Source of the DNA: Streptomyces coeruleorubidus
Lineage (GTDB): Bacteria > Actinomycetota > Actinomycetes > Streptomycetales > Streptomycetaceae
Assembly: GCF_028885415.1 (NCBI RefSeq)
Contig: NZ_CP118527.1
Location: forward strand, 7,502,001-7,566,000
Direction of reading: 5' to 3'
DNA length: 64,000 nucleotides
Each line of letters opens with the position of its first letter. The stretch's first letter is position 1. The position numbers and the translations under genes are program-made. Positions 24,152 through 33,475 of the stretch are shown one piece after another. Under the pieces are notes generated by a model. That model had not been told where the DNA came from, did no database searches, and was given only the letters and a program-made list of their open reading frames with translations.

Positions 24152-26281
24152 TTACGCGGGCACGCTCGCCACGCCCTGCGCCAGGAACCTCTCGCCGTTG
24201 ACCCGCTCGGAGACGCCCTCGCGGTCCAGGTACGGCGTGATGCCGCCCAGGTGGAACGGCCAGCCGGCGCCCGTGATGAGGCACAGGTCGATGTCCTGCG
24301 CCTCGGCGACGACGCCCTCGTCGAGCATGATGCCGATCTCCTGCGCCACCGCGTCGAGCACCCGCTCGCGGACCTGCTCCTCCGTCAGGACGCTGTCGCC
24401 CTGCTTCAGCAGCGCGGCGACCTCCGGGTCCAGCTCGGGCTTGCCGCTGTCGTAGACGTAGAAGCCGCGCTTGCCCGCCTCGACGACCGCCTTGAGGTTC
24501 GGGGAGACCGTGAAGCGGTCCGGGAACGCCTTGTTGAGCGTCTCGGAGACGTGCAGGCCGATCGCCGGGCCGACCAGCTCCAGCAGGACCAGCGGCGACA
24601 TCGGCAGGCCCAGCGGCTCGACCGCCTTCTCGGCGACCTCGACCGGGGTGCCCTCGTCGATGACGTTCTGGATCTCGCCCATGAAGCGGGTCAGGATGCG
24701 GTTCACGACGAACGCCGGGGCGTCCTTCACCAGCACCGCGGTCTTCTTCAGCTTCTTGGCGACGCCGAACGCCGTGGCCAGGGAGGCGTCGTCGGTCTGC
24801 TCGCCGCGGACGATCTCCAGCAGCGGCAGCACGGCGACCGGGTTGAAGAAGTGGAAGCCGACGACCCGCTCGGGGTGCTTCAGCTTCGACGCCATCTCCG
24901 ACACCGACAGCGAGGAGGTGTTGGTGGCCAGGATCGCGTGCGCCGGGGCGACCGCCTCGACCTCCGCGAACACCTTCTGCTTGACGCCCATCTCCTCGAA
25001 CACGGCCTCGATGATGAAGTCCGCGTCCGCGAAGCCCTCGGCCTTGTCCAGGACACCGGTCACCAGCGCCTTGAGGCGGTTGGCCTTGTCCTGGTTGATA
25101 CGGCCCTTGCCGAGCAGCTTGTCGATCTCGGCGTGGACATAGCCCACACCCTTGTCGACGCGCTCCTGGTCGATGTCGGTCAGCACGACCGGCACTTCCA
25201 GGCGGCGCAGGAACAGCAGCGCGAGCTGGCTGGCCATCAGGCCGGCGCCGACGACACCGACCTTGGTGACCGGGCGGGCCAGGGACTTGTCCGGGGCACC
25301 GGCCGGGCGCTTGCCGCGCTTCTGCACCAGGTTGAAGGCGTAGATGCCGGCCCGCAGTTCGCCGCCCATGATCAGGTCGGCGAGCGCCTTGTCCTCGGCG
25401 TCGTAGCCCTGCTGGAGGTCGCCGTTCTTGGCGGCGGCGATGATGTCCAGCGCGCGGTAGGCGGCCGGAGCGGCGCCGTGCACCTTGGAGTCCGCGATGA
25501 AACGGCCCTTGGCGACGGCCTGGTCCCAGCCCTCGCCGCGGTCGATCACCGGGCGCTCGACCTCGATCTCGCCCTTGAGGACGGACGCGGTCCAGATCAG
25601 CGACTGCTCCAGGAAGTCCGCGCCCTCGAAGATCGCGTCGGCGATCCCGAGCTCGTGGACCTGCTTGCCCTTGAGCTGCTTGTTCTGGTTGAGGCTGTTC
25701 TCGATGATCACCGAGACGGCCTTGTCGGCGCCGATCAGGTTCGGCAGCAGCGTGCAGCCGCCCCAGCCCGGGACCAGGCCGAGGAACACCTCGGGGAGCG
25801 AGAACGCCGGGAGGGCCGCGGAGACGGTCCGGTAGGAGCAGTGCAGACCGACCTCGACGCCACCGCCCATCGCGGCGCCGTTGTAGTACGCGAAGGTCGG
25901 CACGGCCAGCTTGGACAGCCGCTTGAAGACCTCGTGGCCGCCCTTGCCGATGGCGAGCGCGTGCTCGTACTCCTTGAGGATCTCCACGCCCTTGAGGTCG
26001 GCGCCGACCGCGAAGATGAACGGCTTGCCGGTGATGCCGGCGCCGACGATCTCGCCGTCCGCCGCCTCCTTCTCGACCTGGTCGATCGCGGCGTTGAGGT
26101 TCGCCAGCGAGGCCGGGCCGAAGGTGGTCGGCTTGGTGTGGTCCAGGCCGTTGTCCAGGGTGATCAGGGCGAAGCGCCCGGCATCGGCGGGGAGGTCGAA
26201 GTGGCGTACGTGCGCCTGCGTGACGACCTCGTCCGGGAACAGCTCGGAAGCCTGCTTCAGAAGCTCGGCGGTGGTGCTCAC
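24152..26281 (-). CDS. fadB: Fatty acid oxidation complex alpha subunit (enoyl-CoA hydratase/3-hydroxyacyl-CoA dehydrogenase)
   Basis: This 709-residue bifunctional beta-oxidation enzyme has an N-terminal crotonase domain (about 20-240; GKPFIFAVGADLKG and YYNGAAMGGGVEVGLHCSYR include the oxyanion-hole regions). The NAD-binding 3-hydroxyacyl-CoA dehydrogenase domain starts at KVGVVGAGLMAS (about 330), and the C-terminal helical domain carries GFHFFNPVAVLPLLEIV. GTG 26281 overlaps the thiolase stop by 4 bp (GTGA), so FadA and FadB are made together, presumably as the trifunctional complex. FadB ends before a strong hairpin. Confidence 0.94.
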   Translation of the reverse strand: MSTTAELLKQASELFPDEVVTQAHVRHFDLPADAGRFALITLDNGLDHTKPTTFGPASLANLNAAIDQVEKEAADGEIVGAGITGKPFIFAVGADLKGVEILKEYEHALAIGKGGHEVFKRLSKLAVPTFAYYNGAAMGGGVEVGLHCSYRTVSAALPAFSLPEVFLGLVPGWGGCTLLPNLIGADKAVSVIIENSLNQNKQLKGKQVHELGIADAIFEGADFLEQSLIWTASVLKGEIEVERPVIDRGEGWDQAVAKGRFIADSKVHGAAPAAYRALDIIAAAKNGDLQQGYDAEDKALADLIMGGELRAGIYAFNLVQKRGKRPAGAPDKSLARPVTKVGVVGAGLMASQLALLFLRRLEVPVVLTDIDQERVDKGVGYVHAEIDKLLGKGRINQDKANRLKALVTGVLDKAEGFADADFIIEAVFEEMGVKQKVFAEVEAVAPAHAILATNTSSLSVSEMASKLKHPERVVGFHFFNPVAVLPLLEIVRGEQTDDASLATAFGVAKKLKKTAVLVKDAPAFVVNRILTRFMGEIQNVIDEGTPVEVAEKAVEPLGLPMSPLVLLELVGPAIGLHVSETLNKAFPDRFTVSPNLKAVVEAGKRGFYVYDSGKPELDPEVAALLKQGDSVLTEEQVRERVLDAVAQEIGIMLDEGVVAEAQDIDLCLITGAGWPFHLGGITPYLDREGVSERVNGERFLAQGVASVPA

Positions 26282-27495
26282 TTGTCCCCCTCGAAGTGCG
26301 GGTTCTCCCAGATGACCGTCGCGCCCATGCCGAAGCCGACGCACATGGTGGTCAGGCCGTAGCGGACGTGCGGCTGCTCCTCGAACTGGCGGGCCAGCTG
26401 CGTCATCAGGCGGACGCCGGAGGAGGCCAGCGGGTGGCCGAAGGCGATGGCGCCGCCGTACTGGTTGACGCGCTCGTCGTCGTCGGCGATGCCGTAGTGG
26501 TCGAGGAAGGCCAGGACCTGGACGGCGAAGGCCTCGTTGATCTCGAACAGGCCGATGTCGGAGATGGACAGGCCCGCCTGGGCCAGCGCCTTCTCCGTCG
26601 CCGGGATCGGGCCGTAGCCCATGACCTCCGGCTCCACGCCCGCGAAGGAGTAGGAGACGAGGCGCATCTTCACGGGGAGGTCGTTCTCCCGCGCGAACTC
26701 CTCGGAGGCGATGAGCGAGGCGGTGGCGCCGTCGTTCAGACCGGCCGCGTTACCGGCGGTGACCCGGCCGTGGACGCGGAACGGGGTCTTCAGGCCCTGG
26801 AGGTTCTCCAGGGTCGTGCCCGGGCGCATCGGCTCGTCGGCGGTGACCAGGCCCCAGCCCGTCTCACCGGCCTCGGGGGAGGTACGGCGCACCGAGACCG
26901 GCACCAGGTCGGCCTGGATCTTGCCGTTGGCGTACGCCTTGGCGGCCTTCTCCTGGGAGCGCACGGCGTACTCGTCGGCCCGCAGCTTGGTGATCTGCGG
27001 GTAGCGGTCGTGCAGGTTCTCCGCGGTCATGCCCATGAACAGGGCCGACTCGTCGACCAGCTTCTCGCTCACGAACCGCGGGTTCGGGTCGACGCCCTCG
27101 CCCATGGGGTGACGGCCCATGTGCTCGACACCGCCGGCGATGGCGATGTCGTACGCGCCGAAGGCGACGGAGCCGGCGACCGTGGTCACGGCCGTCAGGG
27201 CGCCCGCGCACATGCGGTCGATGGAGTAACCCGGCACGGACTGCGGCAGGCCGGCGAGGATCCCCGCGGTACGGCCGATGGTGAGGCCCTGGTCGCCGAT
27301 CTGGGTGGTCGCGGCGATGGCGACCTCGTCGATCTTCTTCGGGTCGAGACCGGGGTTGCGGCGCAGCAGCTCCCGGATCGCCTTCACGACGAGGTCGTCG
27401 GCACGGGTCTCGTGGTAGATGCCCTTCGGGCCCGCCTTGCCGAACGGGGTGCGGACGCCGTCTACGAAGACGACGTCCCTGACGGTACGAGGCAC
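26278..27495 (-). CDS. fadA: Acetyl-CoA acyltransferase (thiolase)
   Basis: This 405-residue thiolase performs the last, thiolytic step of beta-oxidation. The nucleophilic Cys is in RMCAGALTAV near residue 87, the His in AIAFGHPLASSG near 357 and the second Cys in TMCVGFGMG near 388, all in the expected spacing. GTG 27495 follows GGAGGAG. It is the first gene of the fadA-fadB operon. The promoter region just upstream holds two inverted repeats (27524-27537 and 27544-27559) that look like TetR-type fatty-acid regulator sites. Confidence 0.95.
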   Translation of the reverse strand: MPRTVRDVVFVDGVRTPFGKAGPKGIYHETRADDLVVKAIRELLRRNPGLDPKKIDEVAIAATTQIGDQGLTIGRTAGILAGLPQSVPGYSIDRMCAGALTAVTTVAGSVAFGAYDIAIAGGVEHMGRHPMGEGVDPNPRFVSEKLVDESALFMGMTAENLHDRYPQITKLRADEYAVRSQEKAAKAYANGKIQADLVPVSVRRTSPEAGETGWGLVTADEPMRPGTTLENLQGLKTPFRVHGRVTAGNAAGLNDGATASLIASEEFARENDLPVKMRLVSYSFAGVEPEVMGYGPIPATEKALAQAGLSISDIGLFEINEAFAVQVLAFLDHYGIADDDERVNQYGGAIAFGHPLASSGVRLMTQLARQFEEQPHVRYGLTTMCVGFGMGATVIWENPHFEGDK

Positions 27496-27523
27496 GATGG
27501 CTCTCCTCCAGGGTCCAGGACGC

Positions 27524-27537
27524 TGAGCGCTTGCTCA
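27524..27537. promoter_or_regulatory. TetR-type operator candidate before fadA
   Basis: TGAGCGCTTGCTCA has 5-base inverted arms TGAGC/GCTCA around GCTT, about 30 bp before the fadA start. TetR regulators of acyl-CoA metabolism often bind such sites close to the promoter. Confidence 0.5.
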
Positions 27538-27543
27538 TCCCAT

Positions 27544-27559
27544 GCTACTTATGAGTAAC
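27544..27559. promoter_or_regulatory. Second inverted repeat before fadA
   Basis: GCTACTTATGAGTAAC contains TACT/AGTA arms around TATG, in a locally AT-richer stretch. It lies next to the TGAGC/GCTCA repeat and could be the operator of a TetR-type beta-oxidation repressor overlapping the promoter. Confidence 0.45.
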
Positions 27560-27595
27560 GTAGCTGCCCAGTCCTGACATGGCGAGCGGTGAAGG

Positions 27596-28633
27596 TCACA
27601 CCTTCGGCGGCGCAGTGGATCCCCGGGGCGTCAGCACAGGAGTGGGCACAGGATGCGACCCGCCCTCACTCCCCGTGATCACCGAGAACAGCGTCCGAGC
27701 CACCTCCGCCCCGAACCCGTGCACGTCATGACTCATCGCCGACAAGGTCGGATGCGTCAGCCGGCACAGCTGCGAGTCGTCCCACGCCAGCAGCGACACG
27801 TCCTCCGGCACCCGCAACCCCATCTCCGCCGCCACGGACAGCCCCGCCACCGCCATGATGTCGTTGTCGTACACGATCGCCGTCGGCCGGTCCGGCGGCG
27901 CGGCCGACAGCAGCGACCGCGTCGCCCGCGCCCCCGCGTCGCCCGAGAAGTCGGTCGCGACCTGCCACGCCCCGGCCAGCGCCAGCGCCCCCGCCGCCTC
28001 GTCGAACGCCGCCGTCCGGATCACCGTGTGCCCGAGGGCCGCCGCCCCGCCCACCCGGGCGATCCGCCGGTGCCCGAGCGCGGCCAGATACCGCACCGCC
28101 TCCGTCACGGCCGTCGCGTCGTCGGTCCACACGGAGGTGAGCCCCCCGGTCAGCGAGGGATGCCCCACGGCGACCACCGGCAGCCCGAGCCGCTCCACCA
28201 GGCCCACCCGGGGATCGTCGGCCCGGAAGTCGACGAGGATCGACCCGCCGATCTGCCGCCCCCGCCACCACGACTCCTGGACACCCACCTCCTCGTCCAG
28301 GTTCCGTACGAGTCTCAGCAGCAGGGAACAGGAGTGCTCGGCCAGGACGCTCTCCACGCCCGAGACGAACTCCATGTACCAGGGTTCGAGCCCGAGCACC
28401 CGCGCCGGCCGGCACACCGCGAGCCCCACCACGTCCACGCGCGAACCGGCCAGCGTCCGCGCCGTGAGGTTCGGCGCCCAGCCCAGCTCCCGCGCCGCCC
28501 GGAAGATCCGGTCCCGGGTCGCCTCCGACAGCCCGGGCTTGTGGTTGAACGCGAGTGAGACGGCACCCTTGGACACGCCGGCGCGCGCGGCGACGTCCTT
28601 GATGGTGACGCGGGGGGTCGGCGTCGCCGTCAT
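27596..28633 (-). CDS. LacI-family transcriptional regulator of the beta-mannoside locus
   Basis: This 345-residue LacI/GalR repressor has an N-terminal helix-turn-helix and hinge (VTIKDVAARAGVSKGAVSLAFN ... ARTLAGSR, about 9-65). A periplasmic-binding-protein-like sensor domain follows, including AIVYDNDIMAVAG and LAWDDSQLCRLTHPTLS. It overlaps the beta-mannosidase stop by 4 bp (ATGA), so enzyme and repressor are made from one transcript. This predicts autoregulation through the operator-like repeat between the mannosidase and transporter genes, with mannosides as likely inducers. Confidence 0.9.
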   Translation of the reverse strand: MTATPTPRVTIKDVAARAGVSKGAVSLAFNHKPGLSEATRDRIFRAARELGWAPNLTARTLAGSRVDVVGLAVCRPARVLGLEPWYMEFVSGVESVLAEHSCSLLLRLVRNLDEEVGVQESWWRGRQIGGSILVDFRADDPRVGLVERLGLPVVAVGHPSLTGGLTSVWTDDATAVTEAVRYLAALGHRRIARVGGAAALGHTVIRTAAFDEAAGALALAGAWQVATDFSGDAGARATRSLLSAAPPDRPTAIVYDNDIMAVAGLSVAAEMGLRVPEDVSLLAWDDSQLCRLTHPTLSAMSHDVHGFGAEVARTLFSVITGSEGGSHPVPTPVLTPRGSTAPPKV

Positions 28634-31047
28634 CCGGCGGGCTCCACGCAGTACAGGGCCGAACGAGCACGCTCCGCGTCCGGAGTCTTCCAGCCGCGTA
28701 CCCCGATGGTCACCTCTTCACCCGGCAGCAGCGTGACCAGCCCCCGGTCGGCCCGCGCCCCCGGATCCAGCCGGTCGGCCTGGAGCAGCAGGTCCCGGAC
28801 CAGGGTGCGGGCGGTGACGGTGATGCCGCCCGGGGCGAGAGCGACATCGAACCGAGGGGCGGGATAAGGGACTTCACGATCCGGCACCGGGAAGTACAAG
28901 GCCCGCAGCCCACCCGCGCCCGCGTTCCCGCTCGATCCAGCGCCCGCGCTCGTTCCCCCGCCCGCATCCGCGACGAGAAACTCCTTGGGCCCGGCCGGCG
29001 TCAGCTCGCGCGGTACGTCGACACGTGCCACGCTCCGCCCCCCGGCCGTCAGCTCCACGGCTGCCTGCCCCAGCACCTCGCCCTCGACGGACATCCGCCG
29101 CAGGGTCAGCGCCGGCGTCCAGTCCCCGGCCGCCTGGTTGACGGCGGCCAGCACCAGCCCGCCGTCCCGCGCCTGGAGCGTCAGCAACCGGTCCGCGTAC
29201 AGCCGCTTCAGCTCGTGGTACAGCGGTTTCTCCCTGCCGTCCCCGTCGATCGCCGCCCAGGACGTCACCGGCCAGCAGTCGTTGAGCTGCCAGACGACCG
29301 TGCCCGCGCACACCGGCCAGTGCGAGCGCCAGTGCTCGATCCCGGCGGCGACCGCCCGCGCCTGGTTGACCTGCATCAGGTAGTGCCAGCGGTCGAAGTC
29401 CCCGTCCGGCACGGCGAAGTGCCGGGCCAGCCCCCGCTCCAGCTTCCCGTTGCCGTCGTCGGCCTTCTGGTGGTGCAGCATGCCGGGGGAGTCCGGCGCG
29501 AGCTCCTCCCCGGGCAGCGCCCGGCGCAGCGTGGCGTACGCGGGCGGCGCCTGCCAGCCGAACTCGGCGACGAACCGGGGCGCGCTCAGCCGGTAGTCGG
29601 CGTAGTCCTCACGGTTCCACACCTCCCAGGAGTGGTGCGTGCCGTGCGCCGGATCGTTGGGATGCCGGTCCCATGACCCGGACCAGGGACTCCCCGCCGT
29701 GTACGGCCGCGTCGGATCCAACTCCGCCACCACACGAGGCAGTACGCCCAGGTAGTACCCCTCGCCCCAGGAGTCCCCCGCCAGCCGTGGCTCCCAGCCC
29801 CAGTCCCTGAAGCCCCACAGGTTCTCGTTGTTGCCGTTCCACAGCACCAGCGACGGATGCGGCATCAGCCGTACCACGTTCTCCCGGGCCTCGGCCTCCA
29901 CCTCACCGCGCAGCGGCTGTTCCTCCGGGTAGGCCGCGCAGGCGAACGGGAAGTCCTGCCAGACCAGCAGCCCGAGTTCGTCGCAGGCGTCGTAGAAGTC
30001 CTCGCTCTCGTAGATCCCCCCGCCCCAGATCCGTACGAGGTCCACGCCCGCTCCGGCGGCCTGCTCCAGTCGTTCCCGGTAGCGCTCGCGGGTGATCCGG
30101 GACGGGAAGACGTCGTCGGGGATCCAGTTGACGCCCCGCGCGAAGAGCCGCTCGCCGTTGACGACGAGGGTGAAGCCGGTGCCGTGCGCGTCGGACCGTT
30201 GATCCAGTTCCACGGTCCGGAAGCCGATCCGCCGCCGCCACACGTCCAGCGCGTCGTCGCCGTGCAGCAGCCGCAACTCGACGTCGTACAGCGGCTGTTC
30301 GCCGTAGCCACGCGGCCACCACAGCCGGACGTCCGGCACGCGGAGCCGTACCACCCCGCCCGCCCCCTCGACCTCCGCGCGGGCCCGCACCCCGCCCACC
30401 TCCGCCTCCAGGGTGAGCGGCGTCTCGACCCGGGTCCGCTCCACGTCCACGGCCAACTCGACGACACCCACCCCCTCGTCGACGGTGACCAGCGGACGCG
30501 CCCGGGCGATCCGGGCCGTCGACCAGTGCTCCAGGCGCACCGGCCGCCAGATCCCGGCCGTCACCAGGGTCGGCCCCCAGTCCCAGCCGAAGGAGCAGGC
30601 CATCTTGCGCAGGTACTGGTAGGGCTCGGCGTAGGCGGCGGGCCGTTCGCCCAGCCGTCCCCGTACGGCCTCGGCCTCGGCGTAGGCGGAGACGAACCGC
30701 ACGGCCAGCCGCCCCGACAGCCCCGTCACGTCGAACCGGTACGAGCGGTGCATGTTCCGCACCTTGCCCAGCAGCCGCCCGTCCAGGGAGATCTCGGCGA
30801 CGGTGTCGAGCCCGTCGAAGACCAGGTCGGTCTGCTCCTGCGCGGAGGTGCTCGTGAGCTCGCGCTCGTACGTCCAGTCCCGGCGCCCCACCCACGCCAC
30901 CTCACACTCGCCCAGGCCCAGGAACGGGTCCGGGATCACCCCGGCCGCCATCAGGTCGGTGTGCACGCAGCCCGGCACGGAGGCCGGGAGCGGGCCCGAC
31001 TCGTGCCGCAGGATCCATCCGTCGCCGAGCGGTGTGGCCTCCAGCAT
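28630..31047 (-). CDS. GH2 beta-mannosidase
   Basis: This 805-residue protein fits the size and layout of GH2 beta-mannosidases: jelly-roll sugar-binding domain (about 1-180; SFGWDWGPTLVTAGIWRPV is characteristic), an immunoglobulin-like domain, a TIM barrel (about 285-600) and C-terminal beta domains. The acid/base Glu is in WNGNNENLWG and the nucleophile in FVAEFGWQAPP. No signal peptide is seen, so it hydrolyses imported manno-oligosaccharides in the cytoplasm. I chose ATG 31047 because AAGGGAG sits five bases upstream; GTG 31053 is the alternative. A Gly/Ala/Ser-rich stretch near the C-terminus (AGGGTSAGAGSS) is an odd low-complexity insert. Confidence 0.92.
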   Translation of the reverse strand: MLEATPLGDGWILRHESGPLPASVPGCVHTDLMAAGVIPDPFLGLGECEVAWVGRRDWTYERELTSTSAQEQTDLVFDGLDTVAEISLDGRLLGKVRNMHRSYRFDVTGLSGRLAVRFVSAYAEAEAVRGRLGERPAAYAEPYQYLRKMACSFGWDWGPTLVTAGIWRPVRLEHWSTARIARARPLVTVDEGVGVVELAVDVERTRVETPLTLEAEVGGVRARAEVEGAGGVVRLRVPDVRLWWPRGYGEQPLYDVELRLLHGDDALDVWRRRIGFRTVELDQRSDAHGTGFTLVVNGERLFARGVNWIPDDVFPSRITRERYRERLEQAAGAGVDLVRIWGGGIYESEDFYDACDELGLLVWQDFPFACAAYPEEQPLRGEVEAEARENVVRLMPHPSLVLWNGNNENLWGFRDWGWEPRLAGDSWGEGYYLGVLPRVVAELDPTRPYTAGSPWSGSWDRHPNDPAHGTHHSWEVWNREDYADYRLSAPRFVAEFGWQAPPAYATLRRALPGEELAPDSPGMLHHQKADDGNGKLERGLARHFAVPDGDFDRWHYLMQVNQARAVAAGIEHWRSHWPVCAGTVVWQLNDCWPVTSWAAIDGDGREKPLYHELKRLYADRLLTLQARDGGLVLAAVNQAAGDWTPALTLRRMSVEGEVLGQAAVELTAGGRSVARVDVPRELTPAGPKEFLVADAGGGTSAGAGSSGNAGAGGLRALYFPVPDREVPYPAPRFDVALAPGGITVTARTLVRDLLLQADRLDPGARADRGLVTLLPGEEVTIGVRGWKTPDAERARSALYCVEPAG

Positions 31048-31124
31048 GCGCACTCCCTTAACCGGTCCAGTGAAGAGTCGTGTACAGGTCTTCGCAGCGT
31101 TGGCGGGAATGGGACTTTACCGGT

Positions 31125-31140
31125 TGAGAAAGCGCTGTCA
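31125..31140. promoter_or_regulatory. LacI-type operator candidate between mannosidase and transporter
   Basis: TGAGAAAGCGCTGTCA has the AGCGCT core and imperfect inverted arms typical of LacI-family operators (TGAAAGCGCTTTCA style). It lies in the 164-bp divergent promoter region. Two ACCGGT hexamers (31061-31066 and 31119-31124) also occur there. The LacI gene at the end of the mannosidase unit is the natural ligand-sensing partner. Confidence 0.6.
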
Positions 31141-31211
31141 GAGTGCCGAACCAGCCATACCGCACGTGCTCTTCCGTCCCGAGTTCCTCTCCGCGAACGG
31201 AGCTGATGCAC

Positions 31212-32525
31212 ATGAACCGCCGTACCGTCCTCGCCCTCGCCGTGGGCGCCGCCCTGCTGGCCTCGGGTTGTACCGGCACCGGAGGCACCTCGAAGGGCGC
31301 GGATGCCGAGGCGCCCGACGATCCCGCCAAGGTCGACGGGACCATCACCGTCCTCACCCACCGGACCGACCTCGTGCAGGACGGGACGATGAAGAAGTAC
31401 GCCGCCGAGTTCAACAAGACCTACCCCAAGGTGAAGGTCGAGTTCGAGGGCCTCACCGACTACGAGGGCGAGGTCAAGATCCGTATGAACACGAAGAACT
31501 ACGGCGACGTCCTGATGATCCCGGCCGTGATCGAGAAGAAGGACTACCCGAAGTTCTTCGCCTCCCTCGGCACCCAGGCCGAGCGGAGCAAGAAGTACCG
31601 CTTCACCGACTACTCCACCGTGCAGGGCAAGGTCTACGGGCAGAGCCCGATCGGCGTGGTCCCGGGCTTCGTCTACAACAAGAAGGTGTGGAGTGCCGCC
31701 GGCGTCACCGACTGGCCCACGACCCCGGCCGAGTTCCTCGACGGTCTCAAGGCCATCAAGGCCAAGTCCGACGCGGTCCCGTACTACACCAACTTCAAGG
31801 ACATGTGGCCGCTGACCCAGTGGACGCACGTCAACGGCTCCGTCGGCTGCGACACCCGGGCCACCACCAGGCTCGCCGAGGGCAACCCCTGGGCCGAGGG
31901 CGCCGACCTGCGCGTCGGGGACCAGCTGCTCTACGACATCGTGCACTCGGACCTCATCGAGAAGGACCCGACGACCACCAACTGGGAGGCGTCCAAACCC
32001 CGCCTGGCGAAGGGCGAGATCGCCACGATGTGGCTCGGCTCCTGGGCGATCGTGCAGATGCGGGACGCGGCGAAGCAGGCGGGCACCGACCCGGCCGACA
32101 TCGGCTTCATGCCGTTCCCCGCCCAGAAGAACGGCACGTTCTGCGCGGTGACGTCGCCCGACTACCAGCAGGCCGTCAACGTCAACTCCGACCACAAGGC
32201 CGCCGCCCGCGCCTGGATCGACTGGTTCACCGACAAGTCCGGCTACGCGGACGCCAACCTGGCCCTCTCGCCCCTCAAGGACGCCCCGCTGCCCGACGTC
32301 CTCAAGCCCTACGAGGAGGCGGGTGTGAAGCTCCTCGACATCGACGACACCAAGGGCGCCGAGGTCAAGTCCATCGACAACCAGTCCGAGGTCGGCATCT
32401 ACAAGCCCGACTACCGCCAGGACCTCGTCGACCTCGCCCGCGGTGCCCGCAAGGGCAGCCTGGACGACTTCCTGACCGGGCTGGGCGAGAAGTGGACCGA
32501 GGCGCAGCAGAACCTGGGGTCCTGA
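31212..32525 (+). CDS. Sugar ABC transporter substrate-binding lipoprotein
   Basis: This 437-residue CUT1-type extracellular sugar-binding protein has a signal peptide MNRRTVLALAVG and lipobox LASGC with the lipid-modified Cys at about 20. TITVLTHRTDLVQDGTMKKYAAEF is the family's first strand and helix. ATG 31212 is nine bases after GGAG; ATG 31206 is also in frame. It is the first of three coupled transporter genes divergent from the beta-mannosidase, so mannobiose or manno-oligosaccharides are the likely cargo. This is inferred from context, not sequence. Confidence 0.88.
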   Translation: MNRRTVLALAVGAALLASGCTGTGGTSKGADAEAPDDPAKVDGTITVLTHRTDLVQDGTMKKYAAEFNKTYPKVKVEFEGLTDYEGEVKIRMNTKNYGDVLMIPAVIEKKDYPKFFASLGTQAERSKKYRFTDYSTVQGKVYGQSPIGVVPGFVYNKKVWSAAGVTDWPTTPAEFLDGLKAIKAKSDAVPYYTNFKDMWPLTQWTHVNGSVGCDTRATTRLAEGNPWAEGADLRVGDQLLYDIVHSDLIEKDPTTTNWEASKPRLAKGEIATMWLGSWAIVQMRDAAKQAGTDPADIGFMPFPAQKNGTFCAVTSPDYQQAVNVNSDHKAAARAWIDWFTDKSGYADANLALSPLKDAPLPDVLKPYEEAGVKLLDIDDTKGAEVKSIDNQSEVGIYKPDYRQDLVDLARGARKGSLDDFLTGLGEKWTEAQQNLGS

Positions 32526-33475
32526 TGACCGACACCACCCGGAAGGCGGCGCGGCCGGTGCCACCGGCCGCGCCCGCCGGGCCGACACCGCCCACCGCCG
32601 CGCGCCGGCCGCGGCGGTGGCGGGGCGTGACCCCCTGGCTGTTCCTGATCGCCCCGCTCGTCCTGCTGATCGCCTTCACCTACGCGCCGATCGTCAACAT
32701 GGTCGCGTACAGCTTCACCGACTGGGACGGCGTCAGCCCGGAGCTGCGCTACACGGGCGCCGAGAACTACGCCGAACTCTTCACCCGCCCCGAGCTGTTC
32801 GAGGTGTTCTTCGTCAGCGGCTACTACCTCGCCGCGTCCGTGGTGCAGATCGCCGCCGCCCTCTATTTCGCCACCGTCCTGAGCTTCAACGTCCGCTTCC
32901 GCAACTTCTTCAAGGGTGTGCTCTTCTTCCCGTACCTGATCAACGGCGTCGCGATCGGCTTCGTCTTCCTGTACTTCTTCCAGGACGGCGGCACCCTCGA
33001 CGCGATCCTGAGCCTGTTCGGCTACGACGGCGACCGCGCCTGGCTCGGCACGCCCGCCTCGGCCAACGTCTCCCTCGCGGGCGTCTCCGTATGGCGCTAC
33101 ATGGGCCTGAACTTCGTCCTCTTCCTCGGCGCGATCCAGTCCATCCCGGGGGAGCTGTACGAGGCGGCCGAGCTGGACGGGGCGAACCGCTGGCAGCAGT
33201 TCCGCCACATCATCGCGCCCGGCATCCGGCCCGTGCTGAGCCTGTCGGTGATCCTGTCCGTCTCCGGGTCGCTGTCCGTCTTCGAGATTCCGTACATCAT
33301 GACCGGCGGCGCGACCGGCACCGAGACCTTCGTGATCCAGACCGTGAAGCTGGCCTTCCAGTTCAACAAGACGGGCCTCGCCTCGGCGGCGGCCGTCGTA
33401 CTGCTGCTGATCATCCTGGCGGTGACCTGGGTGCAGCGGCGCCTCGTCCCGGACGACAAGGTGGACCTCGTATGA
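32525..33475 (+). CDS. Sugar ABC transporter permease (MalF type)
   Basis: This 316-residue inner-membrane permease has a Pro/Ala/Arg-rich cytoplasmic N-terminus (about 1-38), then six predicted helices, the first being TPWLFLIAPLVLLIAFTYAPIV. The EAA loop appears as LYEAAELDGANRWQQF near 210-226. It starts within the stop codon of the binding-protein gene (TGATG) and overlaps the next permease by 4 bp, so the three proteins are translationally coupled. Confidence 0.9.
   Translation: MTDTTRKAARPVPPAAPAGPTPPTAARRPRRWRGVTPWLFLIAPLVLLIAFTYAPIVNMVAYSFTDWDGVSPELRYTGAENYAELFTRPELFEVFFVSGYYLAASVVQIAAALYFATVLSFNVRFRNFFKGVLFFPYLINGVAIGFVFLYFFQDGGTLDAILSLFGYDGDRAWLGTPASANVSLAGVSVWRYMGLNFVLFLGAIQSIPGELYEAAELDGANRWQQFRHIIAPGIRPVLSLSVILSVSGSLSVFEIPYIMTGGATGTETFVIQTVKLAFQFNKTGLASAAAVVLLLIILAVTWVQRRLVPDDKVDLV

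Noticed and set aside
24251..27558. Two very long plus-strand frames opposite fadB and fadA
   Set aside because: Antisense to textbook beta-oxidation enzymes; no motifs, shadow composition.
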